This document shows, one piece after another, positions 11,425 through 22,027 of a stretch of 64,000 nucleotides of DNA. The notes beneath the pieces are model-generated. The model ran no database searches and was not told where the DNA came from. It saw only the letters and a program-made list of their open reading frames with translations. Source of the DNA: Adineta steineri (lineage: Eukaryota; Rotifera; Eurotatoria; Adinetida; Adinetidae). The stretch spans positions 46,767 to 110,766 of the forward strand of contig CAJNOI010000198.1 in the NCBI GenBank assembly GCA_905250115.1, in the 5' to 3' direction. Positions within the stretch are counted from its first letter, which is position 1, and each line of letters opens with the position of its first letter. The position numbers were made by a program, and so were the translations under genes.

Positions 11425-13035
11425 CTAATTCAATTCACCTATGTTTTCGCATCATATCAAAGGTTCATACTCTTTCATTTCGTTCAATATCACGTCATTT
11501 GCCAACATTCGTCATGTTAATTGTGTTCATCTGTGTTTCTGACATCATACCAACGACTCACACTCCTTCATTCCATCCGATATCACATCAATAGTCAACA
11601 ATCTTTAGAATAATTCTGTTCCTCGGTGTTTTTCACATCATGCCAAAGATTCACATCACTCCATTCATGCAATATCACAACATTAGTCAACATTCTTCAA
11701 CATAATTCTGTTCACCTGTGCTCTAACATCATACCAAAGGTCATACACCTCTATTCCATCCAATATCACATCATTAGTCAACAGTTTTTACAATAATGCT
11801 GTTTATCTGTGTTTCTCATATCATACCAACGAGTCACATTCCGTCATTTCATCCAATATCACATCATTAACGAACATTTTTCATTACAATTCTGTTCATC
11901 TGTATTTCTGATATCATACCAAAGATTTACACTCCTCTACTTCATTCAATATCACATCTCATTAGTCAACATTCTTCAGCATAGTTCTGTTCATCTGTAT
12001 TTCTGATATCATACCAAAAATCATACACCTCTATTCCATCCAATATCACATCATTAGTCAACAATCTTCAGCATAATTCTGTTCATCTGTGTTCTAACAT
12101 CATACCAAAGATCACACACCTCTATTCCATCTAATATCACATCATTAGTTAACAGTCTTTACAATAATGCTGTTCATCTGTGTTCTAACATCATACCAAC
12201 GAGTCACACTTCTTCATTTCATCCNNNNNNNNNNCACTCCGTCATTTCATCCAATATCACATCATTAGTCAACATTCTTCAGCATAATTCTGTTCATCTG
12301 TATTTCTGATATCATACCAAAGATCATTCACCTCTATTCCATCTAATATCACATCATTAGCCAACATTCTTCAATATAATTCTGTTCATCTGTGTTCTAA
12401 CATCATACCGACGAGTCACACTCCTTCATTTCATCCAATATCTCATCATTAACGAACATTTTTCATTACAATTCTGTTCATCTGTGTTTCTGATATCATA
12501 CCAAAGATTTACACCCTTCTATTTCATCCAATATCACATCAATAGCCAACAATCTTTACAATAATTCTGTTCCTTGGTGTTTTTCACATCATGCCAAAGA
12601 CTCACATTCCTCCATTTCATGGAATATCACATTAGTAACCAACATTGTCCAAAATATTACTGTTCATCTGTGTTTTTCACATTATATCAAAGATTCATAT
12701 TTCTTCGTTTCATCCAGTATCACATCATTAACCAACTTTATTGAAAACAATTCTGTTGACCTGTATTGGTCATGTCATAACAAGGCTTCTGACTGCTTCA
12801 TTTCATTCAATGTAACATCATTAAGCAACAGTCTTTTGAGGAATTCTGTTCATCTGCGTTTTTCGCATGATATCAAAAATTCATACTTCTTCACTTCATC
12901 GAATGTCACATCAGTAACGAACATTGTTGAGTAGAATTCTGTTTGTTTGTATTTGTCAAAGCATACCAAAGATGCACATCCCTTCTTTTCATGCAATATC
13001 ACATTAGTAAGCAACATTCTTCACCATAATTATGG
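11425..13035. repeat. Tandem array of ~93-bp units (about 17-18 copies)
   Basis: Each unit carries the ordered blocks TTCTGTTCATCTGTGTTT, CATCATACCAA, a C/T-rich CACTCCTTCATTTCATCC and ATATCACATCATTAGTCAAC. Spacing between successive ATATCACATCA blocks is 88-97 bp, mostly about 93. Units in the middle (11750-12550) are most alike; both edges are more diverged, as expected for an array homogenised by unequal exchange. A run of 10 Ns sits inside at 12225-12234, so true copy number may differ. The array ends near the small palindrome CACCATAATTATGGTG. No coding potential was seen. It lies between the RING/B-box gene and an empty region. Confidence 0.85.
12225..12234. other. Assembly gap (10 N) within the tandem array
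   Basis: Ten Ns interrupt one repeat unit. The bases on both sides belong to the same ~93-bp repeat, so an unknown number of units may be missing or collapsed here. Confidence 0.95.
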
Positions 13036-14000
13036 TGAAAAATGTTGTTTAATGCTGTGACGTTGAATAAAGTGCAGAAATGTGAATTTGTAATGAAAAG
13101 TAAACAACGCCGTTGAACAGTATATTAGTTTATCCCAGAATAATATTCCTAATTGAACTCGTGATATAGATAATAAAAGTCATTTATAATTTATTATTTT
13201 CGTAATAGTTTTGAGAGAGCGCATTTCTAAATGAATATGGGTGGGTGTAGCGTTGGTGTGCGGGAGTGTGGTTGTGGATGGATGTGTGTTGGCGAATGTG
13301 TGTGTGTGTGGGCATAGTCATAAGTGTGACTGTGATGGTGTTGATGTAAGTATTCTATTCTTTTTGCACTCACTCAGGCCCACGCGGTCTAGAAGTTTCG
13401 ATTACGATATTTTCGAGTATGCTCGTGTTGTTATTGGTACTATGCAATCATTGCCTGTGGTAGCAGTATGTGTTCCATCTGAAACACGTGGTCTTTTTGT
13501 TACAAAAGACAGAATAACTTCCATCTCATGTTATAGGGAAAGAGACGAAAATCAGATTGTCAATTGTTGTGTAAGCTGTTCTCAAGGTATCGATATTAAT
13601 ATGAATAATAATTGAACTTGCGATATACCATCTGCGATTATTTTCAAAGTCAATATAAAAGAGAATACGACATTGGATAATGCTAGAACATTTTACAATA
13701 TTAGTATTTAATGCGCTCGTCAACACTATAAAGCACTGAATACAGCTCGTACTGCATTGCACATTCTAAACAAGGATGGAGTTGCTCAACACATTTACGA
13801 TCTAACCTCATCAGGAGAAGTTTCCTCCTTTTCAACATTCTGTATTATTATCGTTCATTTTATTAGTTTATTACTTATTAAATGAAGTAAGCATGAATAT
13901 TTTTTCTGCCAACCATAAAAATGTTTCCAAATAATACTTTTCATAAGTGTCACATGGATGTAAAAAGACAGATTGATAGTCTGTCTAACTGCCTTACAAC
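13036..14000. other. Intergenic, GT-rich stretch
   Basis: A GT-rich patch at about 13240-13340 includes a GTGTGTGTGTG run and GGGTGGGTGTAG, possibly a decayed relative of the G-rich hairpins. The open frames across it (for example 13241-13615) are driven by this low-complexity patch and have no domain. I see no gene. Confidence 0.5.
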
Positions 14001-14002
14001 CA

Positions 14003-14070
14003 TGCGGGTGTGGGTGTGATTTTGAGTATGGATGGAATATGTAACAAACACCCACACCCACACTCACACC
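14003..14070. repeat. Short G-rich inverted-repeat element (copy 4)
   Basis: The left arm is GCGGGTGTGGGTGTGATTTTG. The right arm on the other strand reads GGTGTGAGTGTGGGTGTGGG, then TGTTTG. This is one of the cleanest copies; both arms contain TGTGGG-like hexamers. Confidence 0.6.
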
Positions 14071-14221
14071 AAACTATTTCAGATAGAGTATCGCCCATCA
14101 TCAATACCAAAGGACAGGTACTTAGAGTATGCCAAAATTTGCTAATAAGACTACAGAGAGGAGGTAATAAAGTTTTACTTGAGCAATTGTTGAGATTCAT
14201 AATTATGCTCATCTTCACACA

Positions 14222-14391
14222 ATCGATTTGTTTTGAATAATTTTTGATTTGAAAAATCATCAAGTTGTTTACATACGCTAGATGCAACGACTTGAGATTA
14301 ATCAATTTGTTTTGAATAATTTTTGATTTGAAAAATCATCAAGTTGTTTACATACGCTAGATGCAACGACTTGAGATTAATCAATTTGTTT
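14222..14391. repeat. 79-bp direct tandem duplication
   Basis: The segment starting ATCGATTTGTTTTGAATAAT at 14222 recurs at 14301 as ATCAATTTGTTTTGAATAAT, with near-perfect identity over 79 bp. A third partial start follows at 14380. It contains a small inverted repeat (TTTTTGATTTGAAAAATCATC). The high identity implies a recent duplication. Confidence 0.9.
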
Positions 14392-14399
14392 GCATATGA

Positions 14400-15035
14400 T
14401 GCATTAATGAAATACAACGAATACATGAAGTAATAGTGCATGATAAATCCTAAATTTAGAAATCATAAGTTAACTCAAATTTTCCACATTAGAAGAATTG
14501 TAGGCGAAGAATCTCTATAGATTTAAATTCGATTTAAGAGCGAAGGATGAAGATGATGCTCTGTGAGCATGGGGAAGATGTGGGCGAATAGATAATGAAC
14601 CCGCAGCCTATATATATATATATATATATATACATCGGTATAGCATCAGCATATGGTAGAATTGAGTCAATCAACTAGTGTGGGTGAATGAGTGGAAACA
14701 AATGAAGAGAATAATGGTTTATCCAGGTTGTGTTAATCCATTATGATTTTTGTCTTAAAATTTTAATGAATAATCTTTTATGACGTAATTATATTTGAAC
14801 TAAGAATTTTACAATATATAATTATTAGCTTATACAATTAATTCTTTTGTAACTACTCAAGATATATAAAAAAGACCAGAATATCTTTCCTTTAAATATT
14901 TATCTCGTTCTGCTTTATTCTCTCATTATATTTTCATTGTGAAGTAAAGTACAATTTAATTTTATGTTCTTTTTCTAAAATGTGCATCAATATCATACGA
15001 AGGTTCCTTTTAAAATTGCTTCCATCATTTCTTGT
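14400..15035. other. Intergenic with a (TA)n microsatellite
   Basis: Contains a pure TA dinucleotide run of about 25 bp at 14608-14632. Otherwise it is AT-rich non-coding sequence with no gene or further repeat recognised. Confidence 0.6.
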
Positions 15036-15509
15036 TAAAGGCGACTACAAATTTCCTATATATTTTTGACCCAGGAAAAGGATATATGTAGGTTTGTAGA
15101 GAAAAATTTTCTCTATCGAATGGTATATATCCTATCGAATTCTGTTGCGCACCAAAAAAAATGGTTTTTGGCTTGAAATCAAGCCCTTAGAGATCTGCAT
15201 GGAAGTCAACTAAATGTCTTGGCTATAACTAATTTTTTACATTAATTTTATTTTAAATTGAAGGTTTTGTTCTCTGATGTTTTCTCTACAAACTGATGTA
15301 TTTTGAGGGTCTAAATCAATGTTTTGTTGAGGTTCACGGACACAAAAGAAAGTTCGATGCATGTCTGTAACTGGCTTGAATTCAAGCCAAAAATCGATTT
15401 TTTTGGTGCGCAGCAGAACTCGATAGGATATATACCATTCGATAGAAAATTTTTCTCTACAAACCTACATATATCTTTTTCCTGGGTCACAGATCTGTAG
15501 TCGCCTTTA
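15036..15509. mobile_element. 470-bp MITE with ~145-bp terminal inverted repeats and TA flanks
   Basis: The left end reads TA|AAGGCGACTACA and the right end TGTAGTCGCCTT|TA, so a TA target-site duplication flanks the element. The inverted arms run inward for about 145 bp with few differences and include TGACCCAGGAAAA, ATATATGTAGGTTTGTAG, GGTATATATCCTATCGA and GCGCACCAAAAAAA. The unique centre is about 180 bp and holds no open frame. Long TIRs plus TA duplication point to a non-autonomous Tc1/mariner-type DNA element. The arms match well enough that it is probably not very old. Confidence 0.88.
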
Positions 15510-16107
15510 TGTGAATAATCGACATGCTACAATTTTAATCAAGAATTAATCTATACAAGATTCTTTTTGACTTAAATTTTGAGTAAATCATTCTATAACA
15601 GGATTAATACAAATATCAATAAGGTTATAACTATAAATTTGAAGTTTTTTACGACTCAAATTCCTCACAGTTCTCTTAGTCAATAAGTATTGATATTTTC
15701 TCTTTGAATCAACAAATCGATCATTTGTACTGTTTATTTCACAAATTAATATTCGATTGATATGACGTGCTGTTATTCACTAAAAATCATGTGCATCACA
15801 TTGTGGATTGTTTATGTAACGTTAATAAATATAGTTAATAACTCTCTTAGTAAATGCATTCATTTTCATCTTTGTATCTACTCTGTATGAATTATAATGA
15901 CTTTACAATTTTTTCACAAATCATGTTCATTAGCAATTGTGATATATTACTAAGGTGCATGTGGTGATAGTAGCAATGGTGAAGTAGACAAATATTTTTT
16001 CTCTGAGTTGATGACTTCAATGTTTGAGCATTGATATTGTATATGAATTCTCTAAATCTTGATCATTGCAATTAATAATCTCTTCATCCTTTTTTTCCAA
16101 TAAGAGG
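15510..16107. other. Intergenic
   Basis: AT-rich, no coding frame of note, no repeat recognised. It separates the MITE from the broken exon at 16108. Confidence 0.55.
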
Positions 16108-16192
16108 TAGTTCATGTATAGATACAGATTGTACAGAACGTGCCGATATTATTATAGGAGGTGCAATAGGCGGTATGATCGGATTGATATAA
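16108..16192 (+). pseudogene. Broken exon related to the membrane protein at 16739
   Basis: After an acceptor-like AG the frame reads SSCIDTDCTERADIIIGGAI then GGMIGLI and stops. This parallels the intact protein's SIVCSNGNCQHHTTIIAGSI then IGGGTGIILLF: the same two cysteines four residues apart and the same glycine-rich start of a membrane helix. The helix is cut short by a stop and no beta-rich domain follows, so I read it as a decayed tandem copy. An alternative first exon of an unknown gene is less likely. Confidence 0.5.
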
Positions 16193-16738
16193 CTCAACAT
16201 ATATCTATTCAGCAATGGTAAAAAAAGATCATGAACAAAAAGCTAAACATAATCTTGTGATTTTTCTGATGATTGTAATGAATAATTTATTCCATATTAA
16301 TAATATTCAGATTCATCAACAAAGGGTGAATTTATAGAATTAACTATAAAATTCGACCTTGTGCAAGTAAAAACAAAACGAGGTCTTTTATTATTCACGT
16401 TTAGTATTAATTGAAGTTTACCTGTTTAGAAAAACACCCTTAAATAAACTGATTAATTTTTTCTTTTAAATATCGCCTCCTCTTTCTAACTAATCTAAAT
16501 TCAAAAACACGTAAACATATTTACTGACGTCTTTGGTGATGTCTAAATCATGTTTTCTTCTCACATTTATATATTCAATATAAAAAAATATCTAGTGTTC
16601 ATATGTTCACACTAGAATCTAATTAATTTGGTTATAGTGGAATGTATAAATTTTATCATGTTTTCCTACTAATTATTTATTTTCGAATTTTCATCCAAGG
16701 CCAACCACTTCGACGTAAATATTCTTTTTATCGTTCTG
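16193..16738. other. Intergenic
   Basis: AT-rich, with stops in all frames. It may contain further decayed remains of the copy at 16108 and an upstream exon of the gene at 16739, but nothing can be supported. Confidence 0.5.
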
Positions 16739-17395
16739 ATGTATTTGTGTATATCTTTACTTCTAGCTAATATTGCTAATCATGGTCTCTATGATGGTAT
16801 TAGTATTGTCTGTTCAAATGGTAATTGTCAACACCATACTACTATTATTGCGGGAAGTATAATTGGAGGTGGTACTGGAATAATTCTTCTCTTTATAGTC
16901 ACTTTACTTTGTTGTCATCATGCTAAAGGTCGACCATTACAAACAAATTTAAAATTCGTTAATTCAACAAATCATAAAATATATAAACATGAATTATACG
17001 ATGTAACTATTTTTACATCTGGTATTTGGTCTAGTCGACATTATCAATCTGGAATGTGGCATAGTTTTTCTTACTTTATGCTTTCATTCGATTCTAAATT
17101 ATTCAAAGTTGCTGGTTCAGGATTAGATAATATCGGTATATTTACGATTGATGGAACTTATTCAATTGAAACTGGACGAATGGGTTTAATAAAAACATAT
17201 CAATTAGGAATGAAGAAACGAACAGAAAATTTTAAATATCAAATGATAATTCAACTTACTTGGAACTCAGAAACATATCAATTCGAAGGCAAATGGTATG
17301 TACAAACAAATAAATATCGTGGAACAGATAAATTTCAACTTAAATTTACTAAACAACAATCTTCTCCAACCAATAAAGAAAATTCAATGTGTTAA
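16739..17395 (+). CDS. Single-pass membrane protein with beta-rich ectodomain-like region (unknown family)
   Basis: A 218-codon frame. Residues 1-14 are hydrophobic, then a short Cys-containing segment (CSNGNC) precedes a strong membrane helix at about 36-60 (IIAGSIIGGGTGIILLFIVT). The remaining ~150 residues have alternating aromatic and polar residues typical of a beta-barrel or sandwich: SGIWSSRHYQSGMWH, VAGSGLDNIGIFTIDGTYSI, KYQMIIQLTWN, FEGKWYVQT. I do not recognise the family; the pattern recalls lipocalin-like or other small beta-barrel folds. The start is uncertain, because an AG acceptor (TTCTAG) lies just inside the frame and a spliced upstream exon would remove the first ~10 residues. 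A broken relative lies 550 bp upstream, indicating local duplication. Confidence 0.65.
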   Translation: MYLCISLLLANIANHGLYDGISIVCSNGNCQHHTTIIAGSIIGGGTGIILLFIVTLLCCHHAKGRPLQTNLKFVNSTNHKIYKHELYDVTIFTSGIWSSRHYQSGMWHSFSYFMLSFDSKLFKVAGSGLDNIGIFTIDGTYSIETGRMGLIKTYQLGMKKRTENFKYQMIIQLTWNSETYQFEGKWYVQTNKYRGTDKFQLKFTKQQSSPTNKENSMC

Positions 17396-19073
17396 ACAAG
17401 ATATTTTATTATATTGAATAGACTTTTGTGATGTAATAAAAATGATTGTGGTATATTAAATAGTAGTTATCTACTTCAAATGTATGACACATCATGGTAC
17501 CTCTTCAGTTTCAGAGATATTATAAATGAGAATGTTAATATAAAATAGCCTTCTCTTTTAGCCTTGGATAGAACAGACCCATTTACACTTAATAGAATAT
17601 TTCAGTCATGGGTATTTAAACTATCTCATAATATATATAACTAGAAAATAACAAGTTAGTTTTCTTGTAAACACCTTTCTTTTTCAAATATAATGTAGTT
17701 TTATTATATAACTACATTATGCATGAGATAGATATGTGACGACTCATTAGCGATTGATAGAACGGTTACATAAAACAGAGATTATTTCACTTAACTTATT
17801 ACTAAAAATAGTTGTAATCAATCAGTACATATACTACTATTACAGGCTGGAACATTTCAATTTCCATCAACATAAAAAGCAAAATATCATATGATTGAAA
17901 TAGGAATAATTTTTTATTGATAAAATATTTATGTTACACAGCATGTAGAAAAATAACTCTTGACAATATTGATAGAACTTATTTTCTTTAGTCAAATTTG
18001 GTTTCAAACGATAAAACCACCTTGTATTTATTCGTTCTTTTATCAATATTAGAAGAGAAAAAAAAGAAAGTCTTTGATAAAATACTCATAATCGTTTTTT
18101 TTCTCTTCTGTTTACACCTTACGATACTAATAATTATGTTTTAATAACCAAAAAAAATCTATACAATAATAATCATAGTATTTATAAACGTGTATTATTA
18201 ATGAAATCAATATATACTAGAATAGAACTATTCTATTCATTGTTGTTGTTGTTTTTCTGTGATGAAAAGAAGAAATTTATTTTGAAGTATGGTACAATCA
18301 AACAATGTTTAGTTTATATATTATATTAACATAAATATAAAAGATGTTATTGTAATTAATGATTGTGTACATAGTGTTTTCTCTTTTCAATCTTAGATAT
18401 CGCACACCTGCAAATATTCATGTTAGTTCATCTAATTTTCTTTTAAATGTTTCTTTAAGTATATATCTTTGATGTTCATCAAAAAATTATTCTATAATAG
18501 AATGAGATGTCCTTGTAATGCTAAGAGAGTATTTTCTTTATCATTAACTATCAAATGTCCTTGGTACTGATGAAAAACGATAGGGTAAAATGTTCTTCTT
18601 ATTGTACGACAAATAATGTCATAATTCTTAATGTAATTATTGATAGGGAAATAATGAAGAGAAAAAGTCGTCTACATTATATTGTAGTTCTTCTTCTTTT
18701 AACGAAGTAACAATACAGTTGAGTGTGATCGTTTAGAAATAATACAAGATGGTGGTCATATAGTGTAGAGAGAGAGAAAGAAAGAAAAAGCTAACTCTCT
18801 CTCTTTCTCTTTTTTCTTCACGTCTATCAGCTGAAGAAATCTAAGAGAGAAAGAGAAAAGGAAAAAAGATGTAGCCAATCTATTTCTCTATAAGCGGCAA
18901 AGACGTACATATATAAATACATCACATTATATCGAGGGATATCTTATCAAGTACAAATCGAAACATTCTAGGTCGTTTTCATCATATGTCAAAAATATCT
19001 TCGTAAGTTAAAATCTATGTACAGAAAATAATTCTAGGGTTTTTCTTCTTCTCTCTTTAGTTTTCCATCTATA
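17396..19073. other. Intergenic with a long purine/pyrimidine inverted repeat
   Basis: No gene. At about 18790-18870 a CTCTCTCTCTTTCTCTTTTTTC tract faces a matching GAGAGAAAGAGAAAAGG tract across TCAGCTGA, so the strand can form a hairpin. It lies 200 bp upstream of the gene at 19074 and could belong to its promoter, or be simple sequence only. Confidence 0.5.
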
Positions 19074-19831
19074 ATGACTATGTTTCAAACGTCAAATATT
19101 GTTTGTCAAAATGTTCATTTAACTGATGATCTTAAGATTGGTCTTGAATATGATCGGTTTAATGGTTTATTGAATATATTTGTGAAAAATATTGGTAATA
19201 ATAATCAATTACCATCTCATATTAATATTCTATCAAATCAATCGAATGATTACGACTTAACTGTGAATAAGAATGAATATCTTTATAATTCATCTGAAGA
19301 TGATGAACAAGGTTTGTACATAAGTTGTTTTTTGATTCTTATCTATTAATTTGATTTTAATTTTCTATATTAGATATTGAGAATGAGATAACTGATTTAT
19401 CCTACAGGGATGAATATGAGCCAAAGATTTGTATCGAATTATCAAATATCTATGTTTATGATTTATTCGATGAAAATGAAAATGATCTTTGTCAAACAGT
19501 GATTACATCACCACCGTTATTATTTTCTTCCTCATTATCAACATCATCATCATCATCATCGTGCTTCGATGAACAGACAACTGATAACGATGATGGATAT
19601 TCAACTCATTCATTTGATGATATTGACCACCATCATCATCACCAGGAACAACAACAACAATCTATATCAATTCTTCCATCTAAATTGATCATACCGTTTG
19701 TTCCTTATCAACATCATTATTATCCTGAAGAATACGTTTCATCTATACGTCGACTTATTGAACAACTTATGTGGTTAAGTCCATTCAAAAAAACTGTTAA
19801 ACAAATGATGATCAATCATTTGTTTCATTAA
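19074..19831 (+). CDS. Hypothetical acidic, His/Ser/Gln-rich protein
   Basis: Two exons (19074-19311, 19374-19831) join in frame to 231 residues. No domain is recognised. The N-terminal ~80 residues look folded (VCQNVHLTDDLKIGLEYD). The middle is acidic. Then come low-complexity blocks: a Ser run, DDIDHHHHHQEQQQQ, and a conserved-looking end (YVSSIRRLIEQLMWLSPFKK). No signal peptide or membrane helix. Splice signals and codon usage match neighbouring genes, which supports it being real. Confidence 0.6.
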
Positions 19832-20301
19832 CTACTAACATAATACATATTCATTCGGAAGTTATATGTATATGTACATGAGTGTTTGTGTGTTTCTGTT
19901 TTTTGTGTGTGTGTATACATGCGCATTTGACTTTCGAAAAAATATTATTTTTTGGATTTAAATCCTCAAAAGACAAAAAAAAAACGTAAAAAGTTATTGA
20001 AATATGAGTCATCATCTTCATATTTACAATGATTGGTAGTCGACATAAAAAGGTGAAGCAGAAAGAAAAACTCTAATCTCATTACTATTTCACCATCTAT
20101 ATATATGAAAGCAAAAAGAAAAGAGAAGTATAGTTGCCATATTTCTTTCCCTTGATCTTTGTTGTTTTTTTTTCTATTTGCGAATTTTATCGATTAATTT
20201 GCATGTACCTATGTTATATCTCGGTGAAGTATTATGAATTTTGTTGTTGTTTCTATTCATTTATACGTGTTCTTTTTTTTAAATATCTGTCATTATAAAT
20301 T
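19832..20301. other. Intergenic
   Basis: 3' flank of the previous gene and 5' flank of the RING gene. A GT-rich stretch (GTGTTTGTGTG and TGTGTGTGTAT) lies near 19880-19915. No gene. Confidence 0.6.
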
Positions 20302-20997
20302 ATGAATAAAACCGTATATACATATGTTGATGAACATTCAATTTCTCCATCATTAATCTGTCCGATATGTTTGGATATCCTTGAAGAACCTCATACACAT
20401 ATACCTTGTGATAGTGCATTTTGTCGTTCATGTTTATTACAATTAATGGAACCATTGTGTCCAATATGTCGATGGACTTGGAATGATTCACTTCCTCTTG
20501 ATTATAATATACATTTACCAAAAACTAATCGATTAATACGTAATATGCTCGATGATTTACAAGTACAATGTATTCATTGTCATACAATTCGTCGTCGAGG
20601 ACAATTTGAACATGAATGTAAATTAACTCGGAAAGAATTTCAAGAAACATTTACAAATATTCGCATGATTTTCTCGATTATAACTCTAATTTTCTTTCTT
20701 ACATTAATTTATTATTATCGTAATTATGTATTTGAAAACGGAATTGATCGTCATAATGAATTAATCAAAGAAATTGGTTATAATCTCGATTATATATTAT
20801 TAGAAAAACTTTATTATTTAATAATAAAGATCATTGAATATTCAATAACAATATTTATAATTAATATTTGTTTATGGTTTAGTATAATTATTTATGGTGA
20901 TTATTTTCTAACAAAAACAATTAGTCGAATATTAAAAAATATTTTTGAAATAACAATAATTATTAATCTTATAATTTATTCAATTAATAATTCGTAG
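20302..20997 (+). CDS. Membrane-anchored RING-finger protein
   Basis: A single exon of 231 codons. The RING domain is at about residues 20-60: CPICLDIL, IPCDSAFCRSC, LCPICRW. A second small Cys/His pair (CIHCHT...HEC, about 90-107) follows. Then come two or three hydrophobic helices (about 117-140, 176-200 and 210-228), so the RING faces the cytosol from an organelle membrane. Such proteins act as membrane-bound ubiquitin ligases. The usual third zinc ligand, the His in CxH, is replaced by serine (CDSAFC), so zinc binding at one site is incomplete unless another residue substitutes. Start is the first ATG. Confidence 0.8.
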   Translation: MNKTVYTYVDEHSISPSLICPICLDILEEPHTHIPCDSAFCRSCLLQLMEPLCPICRWTWNDSLPLDYNIHLPKTNRLIRNMLDDLQVQCIHCHTIRRRGQFEHECKLTRKEFQETFTNIRMIFSIITLIFFLTLIYYYRNYVFENGIDRHNELIKEIGYNLDYILLEKLYYLIIKIIEYSITIFIINICLWFSIIIYGDYFLTKTISRILKNIFEITIIINLIIYSINNS

Positions 20998-21059
20998 ATT
21001 TCAAGTTCTCTTTTTTCTTTCTTGTTTAATGTTAATTAATAAATAGAACAATGTTTGCT

Positions 21060-21628
21060 TCAATCAAGATGAATTGCATTAACAAAATCTTGTTGTGCTT
21101 GTTTAGCTATATGAACAAGACTTTGACGTTCATAATTATTATCATTAATTATTTGTTGAAGATGATTGTCTGTAAATGATTGTTTTGTAGTTTTGTCATT
21201 TTGTAAAAAAGCCAGTAAATCATTTGATGATTTATCCGGTGAGATAGAATTACGATTAATAATAGATTTTAAATCAAATCCTTCATTATAAGGAATTATT
21301 GCCGCTGAACCATATCGAATTGGTGTGTAATTTTGATTTGTTGGTAATTTTGAAGAATTTTCTAATGATGTTTTAACATCAATATCGATTGGTTGATCGA
21401 TAACTGTAACACATTGAATTGGTTTCGTATTTATTAATGATGAAGATTCGTTTTTACAAGGTACAATTTCGAAAGTATCATTTTCTAAAATAGATAAATA
21501 CGTATTGTATTTTGTTTGTGATTGAAATGATTATTTTACTAACCAATGAATTCAAAATTTTCAATCGGATATGTTCGATTTAATACTTCAAAACCATCAT
21601 CAGTATCCCAATCAGCTCGTCTTGCCAT
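21060..21628 (-). CDS. Hypothetical two-exon protein (169 aa)
   Basis: Exons at 21544-21628 and 21060-21484 join through a consensus GT..AG intron to MARRADWDTDDGFEVLNRTY and so on, ending ...FVNAIHLD. The protein is polar, without signal peptide or membrane helix; it contains a YxPIRYGSAAIIPY patch and a helical C-terminus (ERQSLVHIAKQAQQDF). I do not recognise the family. Correct frame through the junction and codon usage like neighbours support it. It lies directly upstream of the tRNA on the opposite side of the membrane RING gene. Confidence 0.65.
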
Positions 21629-21797
21629 TGTGTACTGTACGAAAAAGTTGAATGTCTATCGATAATTTCACTGTAATTGCATAGAAAAAAAATTGACTCA
21701 TACGTTATTTTGCTGCGTGGCAATAAGGACGATTTATTTTCTTTTCTCCGTTCTCTTCTCTAAGCGAGAGAAAGAAGGAAGAAAAAAAAAGGAATAG

Positions 21798-21869
21798 TAG
21801 CAGCGAGTAGTTTCGATCTACCGACCTCTGAGTTATGAGCCCAGCACGCTTCCACTGCGCCACGCTGCT
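21798..21869 (-). tRNA. Initiator tRNA-Met (CAT)
   Basis: 72 nt, folds as a full cloverleaf: acceptor AGCAGCG pairs with CGCTGCT; the D-arm GGCGCAGTGGAAGC, the anticodon arm with CTCATAA (anticodon CAT), and the T-arm with TCGAAAC are all present. The A1 start and the TCGAAA rather than TTCGAA loop are initiator features, and the sequence matches eukaryotic iMet closely. No intron. A short T run follows downstream (on the minus strand), usable as a Pol III terminator. Confidence 0.95.
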
Positions 21870-22027
21870 GTATTTCTTTACTTCATATTTTGCTAAATTA
21901 ACGTGCTCGAATAACAAAGTAAAAAAAAGACGTTGAATTCATTAAGTATTTCGATGATTTTTTATTCTTGACTGTTAAAATAGAAACATATATTTTATTA
22001 TTATCTCAAAAAAAGAAAAATAATGCA

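Noticed and set aside
13241-13615. 124-codon frame with many Val/Cys/Gly
   Set aside because: Its first third comes from a GT-rich simple repeat, and the rest shows no domain or splice structure.
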